A stretch of DNA of 64,000 nucleotides, from contig NC_060024.1 of assembly GCF_021134715.1 (NCBI RefSeq), positions 3,844,001 to 3,908,000 of the forward strand, in the 5' to 3' direction. Under the pieces are notes generated by a model. The model was not told the DNA's origin. It was given only the letters and a program-made list of their open reading frames with translations, and searched no databases. Each line of letters opens with the position of its first letter. Positions within the stretch are counted from its first letter, which is position 1. The position numbers were made by a program, and so were the translations under genes. This stretch comes from Daphnia pulex (Eukaryota; Arthropoda; Branchiopoda; Diplostraca; Daphniidae). Shown piece by piece: positions 40,925 through 61,308 of this stretch.

Positions 40925-41092
40925 AGCAATCGAAAATGAAAAGAGCTTTAGCTATTCGGCTGTTGTTTTGACTGCTGCAGGACGCGGGTTATAGTTCCTT
41001 ATTAATAGTGAACCATTCTAGACAAAGTGGAAAAGACTATAAAGAGACGGACACACAACCTGCTGTGGGATAGTCCATAAAACAGTCTTGGA
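40925..41092 (+). promoter_or_regulatory. conserved proximal promoter of the esterase 3-5 group (pseudogene copy)
   Basis: A block of about 120 bases (ATCGAAAATGAAAA, ATTCGGCTGTTGTTTTGACT, TAGTTCCTTATTA.TAGTGAA, ACAAAGTGGAAAAG, then ACTATAAAGAGA) is shared almost intact with 44578-44710 before esterase 4. It is also shared more loosely with 36385-36480 before esterase 3. Conservation above the flanking level suggests shared control elements, the TATA-like motif among them. Confidence 0.6.
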
Positions 41093-41302
41093 ATGAAATC
41101 CCGCGCTAGCATTTGGTGTTTGCTGTCCGTCTGTTGTGTGATTTTACAATGTCAAGCGAACGATCAGGAACCCACGGTGAATATTCCAGCCCTTGGAGGA
41201 CTTCGAGGATCTCAAATGTTGTCGTCCTCCGGTCGGAAGTTTGACGCTTTCAGAAGCATTTCAGAAGCAAGCCACCAGTTGGAAACCTGCGCTTCAGGGT
41301 AA
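41093..41302 (+). pseudogene. solitary esterase exon 1, frameshifted
   Basis: It matches exon 1 of esterases 3-5, with the same signal peptide layout ([13 protein letters not shown]) and NIPALGGLRGSQM. In the AFR.IPYAEPP stretch one base is lost and some are changed, giving AFRSISEASHQ and loss of frame. A GTAAGT donor follows at 41300, and the promoter is conserved (next entry). No exons 2-11 follow. The gene is dead, but the promoter-plus-exon could still be transcribed. Confidence 0.85.
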
Positions 41303-41601
41303 GTTTATAATTTACTGAATTATCGCATTGAATTTTTGAAATTCATTTTTGTAAGATTCACGGTAGAAAATGTCAAATGATCCTAGTTGAACTTAATTAT
41401 AGTTGGCTTAATTTCAAGAAAAATGAGAGTGCAACTGAAACGCACAAGGATTTAATTACAGCAGCATCCATTCAAAATGCTGTCGCTAAATTATCTTCCA
41501 GCTTATCTGTCAAACAACTCACTTGTTTATGAGCAATGGACCATTGAGATATCGAAATGAAAGTTCTGTTTTTGAAAACAAAACATGCACGTCGAAATAT
41601 T

Positions 41602-41823
41602 TCAGATAAAGGGCGTCGTTGTCGTGATGTCGTCCAGCAGTTTTAAGTAATCGGTCTGGGCTTTTGACGATTTGAAATCTCCCGCCAATTTAAGACCAAA
41701 AAACGTTTGCGTCGATATTGGGATCGGTCCAATATTCCTCAGCGCAAAAGGCGAATGAAATGCGGGATGATGGGAAACTGGCGCTGTTCTGACAGAGCAA
41801 AGTGCCTTTATTTGCGCACTCAT
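41602..41823 (-). pseudogene. unidentified coding-like fragment
   Basis: A 73-codon minus frame reads HSPFALRNIGPIPISTQTFF and KLAGDFKSSKAQTDYLKLLD. It looks like conserved protein but I cannot name it. It lies in the debris zone between the esterase exon-1 pseudogene and the IleRS fragments, so it is likely another captured exon. Confidence 0.25.
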
Positions 41824-42265
41824 TCAGTTGGGTTGAATGCCTTGTTCCGTCGTGTTGAATGAAAGTGTGCTACATAAGTTGGGTGCTGGCTCTATACGGG
41901 CTAGTCGAATATCTTCAGTGATCATAACGCATGGTTTCCGCCTGAATCTACTATGTTGTCCTTGTCGTGATACACCGCCGGGTGCATCATATGGGCAACC
42001 TCTTGAGAAGTGCGTCTATGTGAGGGATATTTGTGCTAGATTCAGATCTGTATATCCTGGCTAGAATTGGGTATTGGCATCCCCAGTGTATCCACCCAAC
42101 ATTGTTGTTAAAAGTGTTGTATTAACTATAACATATGTTATATCAACACTTAGTACGCACACACACAGCGGCGGATGCTCTCTCTCCTCGCTATTTCAAA
42201 ACAAAAAAGAAGGAGGTTTTTATTTAGTGTGTTGGCCCTGCCACGCACTTAATGAATTACGCAAG

Positions 42266-42420
42266 TAATTCAAATTGCGTTGTTTTATGTGTAGAAATTG
42301 TACGAGTTTGCGAATAATATTGAAACTTTTGTCTGTAGCTGTCAGGAAGTTCAATAACACATTTTCTCCGCAATTCGGACGGGGAAATCGCCATCATACT
42401 GACCACCCTTTTCGTCACAC
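42266..42420 (-). repeat. first copy of a duplicated 150-bp block (with 43172-43321)
   Basis: 42268-42416 and 43174-43319 share about 150 bases with roughly eight differences, including AATATTGAAACTTTTGTCTG and ATCGCCATCATACTGACCAC. It is a direct duplication about 905 bases apart. The second copy adjoins the IleRS-like fragment. Confidence 0.85.
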
Positions 42421-43014
42421 GTTACTTTTTAGTTTTTGTTTACCTAAAGCGGAGTTTAATTTTTTTTAAAACTCTGCCTCAAGAGTTGGGACATCGATTT
42501 TTTCTTTTGCATTACGAACATTTAGTCATTCAGTAGGCTACTTGACTTATATTAATGATTGATTCCAGACCGAAATAATTGCGGTGAGATCGCGTCCGCT
42601 AAGCGCTAATTAAATGGAATAAATGCCTCCCTTCAAAATTTTTTCGCCGCCTACTTTGTTTTCTTTTGGCTTCTCGTCCGAGATATAAACTATAAATTTA
42701 AATTTCCCCCCAAAATTCTACGTTTTCTTTTTTCAATCAACTTTGGAGCCACCTAGCGTTCAAGGCTTAAACCTATTAAAACGCCACTGGGTGTCGGCCT
42801 TCGAGATTTTTTATGTGCGTGGGCCGAACCGTTGGTGGGTTGCCAAGTTCAAAAAATGATGAAAATGATGTTTACCTTTAACTTTTATCGATCAGGTGAT
42901 CACCTTTCTCCAATAACATTTTATTTCTTTGCTGTTCAATGCGACATTATCATGCCATTCATTATGTAAACAAATACAATAAAATATTCGAATTAAAAAA
43001 AAAAATATCCTTAT

Positions 43015-43329
43015 GGGTGGTTACTGGTTAGCAGTTAGCTTTAAAGCACGGACATTCAACTCTTCCAAAATGTATCGTTCCATTGTCCACAATTCAGCCA
43101 ACGGTTCTTCCTCACGGAGGATAACAATTAACAAATTACGCATGTCATTCAGACAGTACAAAAAACGAAGTAATTTAAATTGCGTTGTTTTATGTTTAGA
43201 AATTGTACGAATTTTCGAATAATATTGAAACTTTTGTCTGTAGCAGTCAGGAAGTTGAATAACACATTTTCTCCGCAATTTGGACGGGAAAATCGCCATC
43301 ATACTGACCACCCTTTTCGTTGTAATCAA
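43015..43329 (-). pseudogene. isoleucyl-tRNA synthetase exon fragment
   Basis: The minus frame 43329-43021 ends LREEEPLAELWTMERYILEE then LNVRALKLTANQ. The cytosolic IleRS C-terminal region has a closely similar pattern (a helix ending YI.EELNVR.L.L). The codons before it (KTTQFKLLRFLYCLNDMRN) look like intron or unrelated sequence. No other synthetase exons are present, so it is a captured or duplicated single exon. Confidence 0.5.
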
Positions 43330-43900
43330 TTCCGAGGGGAGCTGATGTGCGTCTCAATAATGCACGAAACTTTGCTTGCCTTTATAGCATTATTATCCCA
43401 AATGCTAGAGTCAAAATGCTGTCACTATCTTCCAGCTAAACTATCAAACAACTCACTTGCTTATGATTATAGGCAAAGGGCCATTGAGATATCGAAATGA
43501 AAGTACTGTTTTTGAAAACAAAACACGTTCCCGTTGCTCGCGATTACACAACCCTTGACACAACCAGAGATTTCTTTTTTGTCCGTGCACGCGCATGGTT
43601 TGATGAACCGTGGTAACTCGGTTATAACACTAAAGAATAAGAAAATCAAAATTCATTCAATCATTTTTATTTTATTTTTCGATTATCGTTAAATAATAAT
43701 ATAACTAAATTATGTTAGTAACTTATAGTATGAATGGAATAATAAAAATATCAACCAACTGTTTGACAGTCCATCCATTTTTCAATTCCGAGGGGAGCTT
43801 TACACGTTGCAATGTATACGAAACTTGGACTGCCATGTAGCTATTATCCCATATGCATATAAGGCCGTATAAGGCTAATCGAATGGAAAGTCTTACTGAT
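43322..43900 (+). pseudogene. 3' flank and intron-1 relics of lost esterase copies
   Basis: 43322-43412 matches the 3' flank of esterase 3 (TGTAATCA..CAATTCCGA.GGGAGCTGATGTGCGTCTCAA and the AGCATTATTAT tail). 43785-43870 is a second, looser copy of the same flank. 43412-43640 matches the conserved intron-1 block of the 3-5 group. No exons survive. These mark deletions within former esterase genes. 43900-44570 holds nothing further. Confidence 0.6.
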
Positions 43901-44577
43901 TTTGTGATTTTTTTTTTATTTTTATATGTGTCATTGTGACGTCAAATCAATCTCTTCATACTTCATGGCTGTTTGTCTTGTGACGTATTATTAAACGTAT
44001 GTAAGAAATTACGGCTATAGTGTTTATAATTATTAAATTCTGTCAGTGTTATGTTTTAAACTCAAATTAAAGTTATTCATCCCTACAAAGCATTATTAGA
44101 AAAGAAAATTGCCATTAAAAATATAAGGGAATAAAAGTGCGCGGTTTTTTTTAAAAAGGGCGTTGAGAGTTGACCGTCAGTTCCTATTTTTTTTTTTTTT
44201 TACAAAACCAACATTGAGACCAGATTTTTTCTTACCCGTTTTCTGGGGATTTTAATTAGGGGGCGTTTTATCGTCTTGACTGGTGTCTAGCCAGGGTTTG
44301 GTTCGAATACCATCAAGGATTCTTTCTTGGTTTCTTCCTAATAAATAACGCTATATTTAGCCTTTATTTTTTGGGACAAAACAAGACAGACGAAAAGTCT
44401 AAGGACATTTGTTTAGCAATGGTCTGTTTTACGTCGGCTGTACAAAACATTTTCTAGTATTCGGCCATCTGCAGGAGACGAGTTTTTAGCGAGTACTACA
44501 TGGTTTTTATTAAAAATCGACCTTATACTATCAACAGACTGTTTTTGTACACCACTTGTGCAGCAGTATACTTTGGA

Positions 44578-44710
44578 GCAATCGAAAATGAAAACAGCTT
44601 TATTCGGCTGTTGTTTTGACTGCTGGTTAGGACTACGCGGGATGTAGTTCCTTATTAGTGAACCATTCGAGACAAAGTGGAAAAGCGGACAAGACTATAT
44701 AAAGAGACAC
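44578..44710 (+). promoter_or_regulatory. proximal promoter and TATA box of carboxylesterase 4
   Basis: The conserved block described at 40925 is present. ACTATATAAAGAG at about 44694-44706 is a strong TATA box about 45 bases before the start codon at 44743. Confidence 0.65.
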
Positions 44711-44742
44711 AACCTGTGGAAAAGTCTATATACAGTCTAGAA

Positions 44743-49776
<5,034 letters not shown>

Positions 49777-50183
49777 TGGATGTCCGAGTGGAGCTGTGAT
49801 GCCTGTTAACGCACGATAGGCCTACTTTTACTGCCTTTATTAATAAGCATGCAGTTATTATCCCATTATTTTTCGAATGTAGACAAAAAGAAAAATGATT
49901 GGTAATAAATTAGTAGTTGGCAAATATGTTGCACGCAGAATTCGATGTATACGTAATATCAATAACAGAAAATTCTGCAATACTTTGCAAATAATTATTT
50001 AAATAACGAATCGAGAGGCAAAAAAATCTGAAACGGTCCCCCCGACCGTTCGTCCACTAAAACAAAATAACAAATACAACCAGTGTTATAACGTGTTCTA
50101 ATGACGGAGGGAGAGAATAAACATCAGTAAATCGTCAATCGCGTCATCACGACACAAATTAAAACAATATTGTATCAAGTAGG

Positions 50184-50440
50184 CAAGGTGTTTTGGCTGA
50201 TCATGGCGATGAATTTATGCCGCTGTTCACAAACAACAAAATTCACATTTTTTTTTAAATATTTAATTGACATAAAAATGGTGTCCAAGATGATATAATA
50301 GATTTTCAGATAATGAATTTGTACTTTCTTTAATAATAGTAAAATTATTTATATCTTTTTCAGTTTAATTCAGTGCAACCATTGTCAGCGTCCTATCCCC
50401 TTCGATCGCAACTCATGAACTCATTTAATTGGGATATAAA
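50184..50440 (+). pseudogene. relic of esterase exons 10 and 11
   Basis: After an acceptor-like AAG, the sequence reads GTGTTTTGGCTGATCATGGCGATGAA, recognisable as exon 10 around the catalytic His (HGDE), then decays. 50364-50425 resembles the PFxxQL end of exon 11. It is the 3' remnant of a further esterase between copies 4 and 5. 49777-50183 and 50441-50840 hold nothing else. Confidence 0.5.
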
Positions 50441-50854
50441 TGACTGGATTCGTCATCTTTTTGCACAATAAAAAAAATTCATTTAATAAAATAATAAATA
50501 AATAAAAACCTCAAATTTACAGGCCAATGTTATTTATTTAACTAGGCTACTGTCACATTTATTGAAACTCCAACATGTTTTATTTCATTGAAACAAAATT
50601 AAAGAACAATCAATGTACACGTATAATAGACAACTTCCTCATTCAGCCACAATGTCCAAAAAAGGAAGATGGATTTATATCACTTCACAGCGGCTATATT
50701 ATACAACTATATAGCTATCTCTTCAGGATATTGGATTACAAGTAGACCCTCAAGCATTCAAAAATGAAAGTGGAACTCTTGTGCCGTTACACAGCTAGTG
50801 ACGCGGTTCAGTTTCTGGTACATTGATGTAACACTCGAACGGCGACGCAGCACT

Positions 50855-50863
50855 TATATAAAG
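50855..50863 (+). promoter_or_regulatory. TATA box of carboxylesterase 5
   Basis: TATATAAAG lies about 80 bases before the start codon at 50942. TCGGTGGGACACAGCATATATAGTCTAAA downstream of it matches the leader of esterase 3 (GGTGGGACACACATAGTCTAAA). Confidence 0.65.
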
Positions 50864-50941
50864 ATAGCAGTTAGGTCAATCGTCGTTCGGTGGGACACAG
50901 CATATATAGTCTAAACTCTAAACATATATCAGAGTCTAAAA

Positions 50942-53557
<2,616 letters not shown>

Positions 53558-54193
53558 TCAACTCAAAGTGGGGCTGTATAAAATACGTGTCAATGCAGCA
53601 CGAAACGGTTCTATTAGGGTACTAAATATATCAAACAATTTCCTAAAATGTAGAATTTTTTACTGAGAGAAAATAAATCTGTATCGACTGTTGCGTCATT
53701 GAATTAATCGATTTAGAGAGTTATTGCAGTGTCAATTTTGTTAAATAAATATTACTTAAAGGAGGATTAATTGACAACATGGCAATGTAGTTTACAGTTT
53801 AGCGCGCTTTATTTGTTACGTAATTGCGTTATCGCTCGCCGTTGAAGTTCCCACGCCCGCTCCGAAGTCCTTTTATGTCAAACCTAGCACGGCAATAGCT
53901 CGTTCCCCGTGAATTGTTATCCCATCAAAACAAAACCCAAATTATCAAAATGTTCATTTATCTTTTAATAAAAGATAAATAAATAAATAAAAGACTTTTA
54001 TCGTCTGGTTGTTGCGGGGCGTTTATCGAAGGTCCCGTCAAGGGCAGTTTCGTCTTGGATACAGCGCACAGTGTGCACTGCTTAGCCCACACGCCCAACG
54101 AGTTTTTCCCACACTCGCTCATTTATTATTTTACAAGCGAAAATTTGTTTGATTCAATTGTTTTGATTCAACTGTAAAATAAGGTAAGAAGAA

Positions 54194-56648
<2,455 letters not shown>

Positions 56649-57895
56649 ATTCAAAAAAAAAAATGTAAAAGAAAACACGTTTTAAATCAATACATGCCAT
56701 GGAACTCGATGGAAACTATACCTATGAGAATAGTTTGTGTACTTTGTGACAAGACGTGACGGGCGCGGAGAATTTCCGCAATAATTTCGGCTTATTATGG
56801 AATGAAGCCGCTGGTAATAAAGCTAGCTACGAAGAAATCATTCAAACCAGAATAGGAATTTATTCTAAAAAACTGAAACAGAATAAGAGGATCTAAAATA
56901 GAGAAAGATCATGACGTGTACCCCCCTGGTTTGTGAACGCACTCCTGTGGAATCCGCTATGCTTCCCTCTTGTTCGTGTTTCTCTTGAGTGATATTCGAA
57001 TAGGGGAAAAAGAGGTTATCGCCGGGTGTCACGAAAAAATATTCGTGAAACGTTCCCAGTTAACAGAAGACAACTTGGAATAATTTAATGTGAAAGGTAA
57101 TTGAACAAGCTACATTTTAGTAACAATTTTGGTAACCTATTTAAAATAAAATCTGTTAAATTTAAATGTTTCCCCTGTTGTTTACTGTTTTCTCGACCAA
57201 ATCTTCAGAGAATCGGCCCAAGGGAAGAAAAGGGAAAATTGGAAAGGCCCCATTTTTTTTCATACGTTCCTTTTCTCACTTTACTAAAAATTTATAAATT
57301 TTTTAAAAAAATAAAGTGAAATAGCGAAAGTTTAGATACAGCTTTTATCTTAAATCCCCCCAAAAATAAAATTTCTTACTTCAAACATGTGTTTAATAAT
57401 TCAAGTTTTCCCAAAAGCGTTTTAGGGGGGATATTTGGGACGTTAATGTGGGGTTAATTGGGACTAAAAGGGAGTCTGTAGTGGTTGGAGCTTAGCTCTG
57501 TGGCAACGCTGAAAAAATAACTAGGGCTCGCGTTGCAAGCGTTGGCCTTCGGCTAAGTCACAGAGCTTTCTTGGAAGAATTCTGGAATTAGGCAGTGTTG
57601 TGATGTGATAGGGGGTAGGTGCGTCTGCATAGATCCGGCGTAGGCGAAAATTCTATTGCACCGTCAGGCTGACGGTGCAGCTCGAATGAGGTTTTGCGCT
57701 ATTGCACCGTCAGGCCGATAGGGGCGCTCTGACGGCTGGGGTAAACGGCTTGAGCAGAATTGTTCCTCGCCAACGACTGACGGGCAAAAATTTAAAAAAT
57801 GGTAAGTATGGTGACTTTTAAAAAATTAATGGTTTAAGCTTACATTATAAATGCCATCGATTTTATTCAAATCGTGTTCAAACAAGACATAAAGA
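56649..57895. other. intergenic with small palindromes
   Basis: A perfect palindrome GCACCGTCAGGCTGACGGTGC (57658-57678) is followed by a second half copy at 57703. An AGCTCTGTG...CACAGAGCT pair flanks 57492-57566. No gene is seen. Confidence 0.5.
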
Positions 57896-57899
57896 GATC

Positions 57900-58990
57900 A
57901 AAGTGCTCTTGTTTTACTCTTTCAAATGCCTGTTGAGCTTTCTTGGTTTTGGCGCGAGTCTTTCAAACTCTGTGTTGGTCCCTTGTAGTTTTTCTCCTGC
58001 CAAGTCTAATTTTTCCACAGCCTAAAGATGAACATAGCAAGAAGTTGATCACGGAAAAATGTAAGAAAAAACAACGTACCCGCATATTAGGGGCTTAAAT
58101 ATGCTGAACTGTACGGCTCAACTCGTTCACGCGACGTTCTAGGAGATCACCTTCACGGCGTATTTCATCCGATACAAGAAGATTTTTATACTTGTCAGGT
58201 AGATTAGAATAGTCGACAACAATTCTAAATAAGATCAAAAACAAAGAGAATAAAGCGGAAATTGCACCCGAATGTTGTGCAGGCAACTTACCTTTCTTCT
58301 CTCTCATATATCTATTGAGATTTTTGTGGAATGCTAACTGAATCGCTACCACTGGTTGTGACATACTCGCTATTCATACTTCCGGTAGCATATTACTATC
58401 TTGCCCAATGTCTTCCATGTTACCAAGCGACATCGGAATAACGATATCTTCCATCTATTTGGGAAACAAAAATAATTAAAGAAACTGAATAAGATCAATT
58501 AAAACAAATTAAATGGTTACCTTTGATTTATTTAAAATGCTGTGCCTTTCACTTCTTTTTTTCAATATTCGCTTCTAAACTAGTTATAGACTTCTGAATG
58601 TTCAGCAGGTCTTTTGTTACTGCTCCCATATCTCGTCAAGCCTTGATATTAAAAATACAAATAATGTTGTTACATAACATTTTTAAATTAACAGACAGAA
58701 CGGATTATACCAAGGCCATACCTTCATGCATATTGTCTAGGTCGTTCTTTTGACACATTCGCATCGATTTCATTTCTTCCACCTTCTTAATTTCTTTACC
58801 AATTTCACTCAATTGTTTTTCTTCTGCCTGTTTGGCTCTTTCTAATTCCTCTTGGTCGTCCCTCACAGACCTCTCCCACCGTTCCACAATGGCTTCAGAA
58901 AATACAGTCAAAATAGAATTTTAAGCCACTAAAAGTTATTATTAAATCAATACCTTGTGTGCTGTTGACCTTTTGTTGTCCAGTAAACTG
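57900..58990 (-). pseudogene. SMC1 (cohesin ATPase) pseudogene fragments
   Basis: Minus-strand pieces follow SMC1 order. 58911-58705: ERWERSVRDDQEELERAKQA and KQLSEIGKEIKKVEEMKS (coiled coil). About 58455-58380: EDIVIPMSLGNMEDIGQDS. 58240-58095: VVDYSNLPDKYKN then RREGDLLERRVNELSRTVQH. About 58085-57900: APNMRAVEKLD then TKKAQQAFERVKQEHFD. SMC1 has the same order of coiled coil, DIVIP.L.G, hinge-distal helix, APN.KA.EKL and F..IK..RFD..N. Frames are broken by stops and shifts, and the ATPase C-terminal lobe is absent. Spacing between pieces still looks intron-like, so it is a copied genomic fragment, not a processed copy. Confidence 0.75.
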
Positions 58991-59269
58991 TCCAGGTCTT
59001 TCCTGCTACTTGCATACCCCTGAACTCCTTCCTCCTCATTGAGGTTTCAGCCATGCAAAGGAGGTTGAAAACTAGTCACAATAACAATGGTGTAAACAAT
59101 GGGGCTTTCGAGGAAGTTCACAATTCGAGAATCCTTCCGATTCATGGTCTCTAGAGCAAATTTCGTAAAATTAGAATGAAAACTGCTTTATTTTACACAA
59201 CGCAGAGACAGTTACAATAACATAACACCCCGAAGTCACAGTCGCAGTGTAGTGGTATCCCAAGTAATT

Positions 59270-60125
59270 CCATTTTCAGGTTTCGGCGAAGACTGAGAAA
59301 TCTGGGACCGTGGGTTGAAAATCGCGTTGCAAGGATATAGGCTTCACTGAATTTCCGAAATAAATAACGTTTTCGGCACTGTCAAAAGTACATTCGGCAC
59401 TGGAAAATACATATTCGGCACTGTAATAAAGACTCAAAATTTACGTATTGATTGTATTGATAGAACAAGAAGTACCACATTTTTATTTAGCCAAATAAGC
59501 TTAGCTTAGCTTTTACAAAAGAAATTTACAAATTTATTTTAATCTTCTAGTTCACAGCAACGATCATCGTCAGGGTGGGGTTTGATTTTTTTTAAATTAA
59601 AATCAGAGTACAATTTTGCACAAGACAGTAAAAGAGATTCAGAAGAAATTACGTTTTTCCTGTGATCTTCCCATAATTTAAAAAGTTTTTCATTGAGGGC
59701 CGTGTACGTCTTGCGCTCTCTCCTAAGTTTATGGCCTTGAAGGAGCATTTCTTTATACATCTCTGAAATTTCAAACTTGCGCCAAACTTGCGCTCTTGGA
59801 CGAGATCAATAAGAAAGGTTGAACATCTTCAAAGAAGAAATAAAAATATAGTATGATGTAATATAAATACTATAATATAAATAGGTATGATGTAAAGTCA
59901 GCTGGACATCAGCTTTGACAGTGCCGAAACGTCTTTTATCTCGAGAACAATGTAACAGAGGAATGGCAGCATATGCAACGGTGCCGAATCATCCAATCTT
60001 AGTGCCGAATGCGTAATAGTCATCTACACATATCAGTGCCGAATGTGTCTAACTCAGTGCCGAATTTGTCTTTTTTCATTTAAGCAAATTATTGGTGCCG
60101 AAACGTCTGGACACCGAAACAAGAT
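59270..60125. mobile_element. element with inverted subterminal arrays of TTCGGCAC
   Basis: TTCGGCACTG occurs three times at about 59371-59420. In inverse orientation (GTGCCGAA) it occurs at least six times at 59920-60105. The outer right end is GTGCCGAAACGTCTGGACACCGAAAC; a partial partner (GGTTTCGGCG) is at 59278. Between them lies a 73-codon minus frame (59760-59539) reading YKEMLLQGHKLRRERKTYTA, basic and helical, of no known family. The layout resembles a transposon whose transposase binds many subterminal sites. Confidence 0.55.
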
Positions 60126-61045
60126 TTTGTTCAGTTACGTACCTTTAAGAGTATAATAGTTATTGAGGTTTGAATTTTTTCGTATTTTTTTACCAGGCCG
60201 GGGTAATATTGGACAGACGCCTGTACCATGTTAGACAGGGTATAAAAAGAGGGATAGGAAGAATAAAAAATTATGAAAAAATCAGGAAATGAAGATGGTA
60301 ATGTAGTTAAACCCCAAACAAATTTTGGAAATGATATCTTTAAAACTGGAAAAAGTTCTCTTATAGGGAAAGAATTACAACTTTTATATGGGGCGAGATA
60401 GGGAAAAAATGTAGGTGGAACTGAAGTCTCTCGTTAAGATAGAACAAAATCCCAGTGCAAAACTACCCCGAAAGACCGTTCTACACTAAAATGTAAATAT
60501 CGTCTAAACTATTATACTTAAAAATAGAAATTTTGGTGGATAATGTAGGCAAATGACTGGCCTATGTTTTTATGTGAACAGTTTTTATTTATAGTGGAGT
60601 AAAGTTATGCCAAAAGGCTATGTTAACCTAGAACAAATTGCAAGAATTGATTTTTTAATGAGCTTTATTACTATCAAGGTAATAAATACTTGTTCAAAAC
60701 CCTCCGAAGAAATAATTATATTTACTATTAAAAATATTGAATTTAAATAAAAAAATTTCATTTAACTATTAATTTAATACCGAATTTAAAATATTTAAAA
60801 GAAAAAAAAGTCATGAAATGATACCTTGTGATAGGCTACATCATATTACCAAATATAAATGTTTTCTGTTGAACGGTATTCTAGTTGTATAATTTAGAAG
60901 TTGTTAAATTAAAAAAAAATTTACAGTGCCGCCAAAAAGGTTTAACACGGACTCTTATGCCCGATATTCCCTAAGTAAAGTGACGATAACTTATAAACTA
61001 TAGGACCTAAATTTTTTCTATGTTTATTAAAAAATAAAGAACATC
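60126..61045. other. AT-rich stretch, no feature seen
   Basis: No frame, repeat or splice pattern is supported. Confidence 0.5.
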
Positions 61046-61054
61046 CTGATGGGA

Positions 61055-61308
61055 ATGTGGGATGTGGGGTGAAGTGGAATAGTGCGTCAACGCTCTGGAA
61101 AAAGGCAATGAGGTTCTGGTTTCGATCCCCAGCTGAACCCGTCAATAAACGTGTTTCGAGCGCCTCGAATGGCAGCACAACACAGATTTCTTGATTGCTT
61201 TCAAGAATCATGACGTTAAATATACTATGATGTGTAACACATCTCGATAAACTGAAGCGCCTTTGATCAAGTAATGTAAAAAGCGCTATATAAATCTAAT
61301 ACCTAATA
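61055..61308 (+). mobile_element. tRNA-headed SINE with L2/CR1-like tail
   Basis: A tRNA-like head has box A near GGTGAAGTGGAATAGTGC and box B at GGTTTCGATCCCC. The tail is AAAAGCGCTATATAAATCTA followed by the short repeat ATACCTA. A GCGCTATATAAAT tail is shared by many L2/CR1 LINEs and the SINEs that use their reverse transcriptase; this is known of the families. The SINE abuts the LINE that follows. Confidence 0.65.

Noticed and set aside
44677-44742. Upstream ATG extending esterase 4 by 22 codons
   Set aside because: The extension overlaps the TATA box and would bury the signal peptide; paralogues start at the equivalent of 44743.
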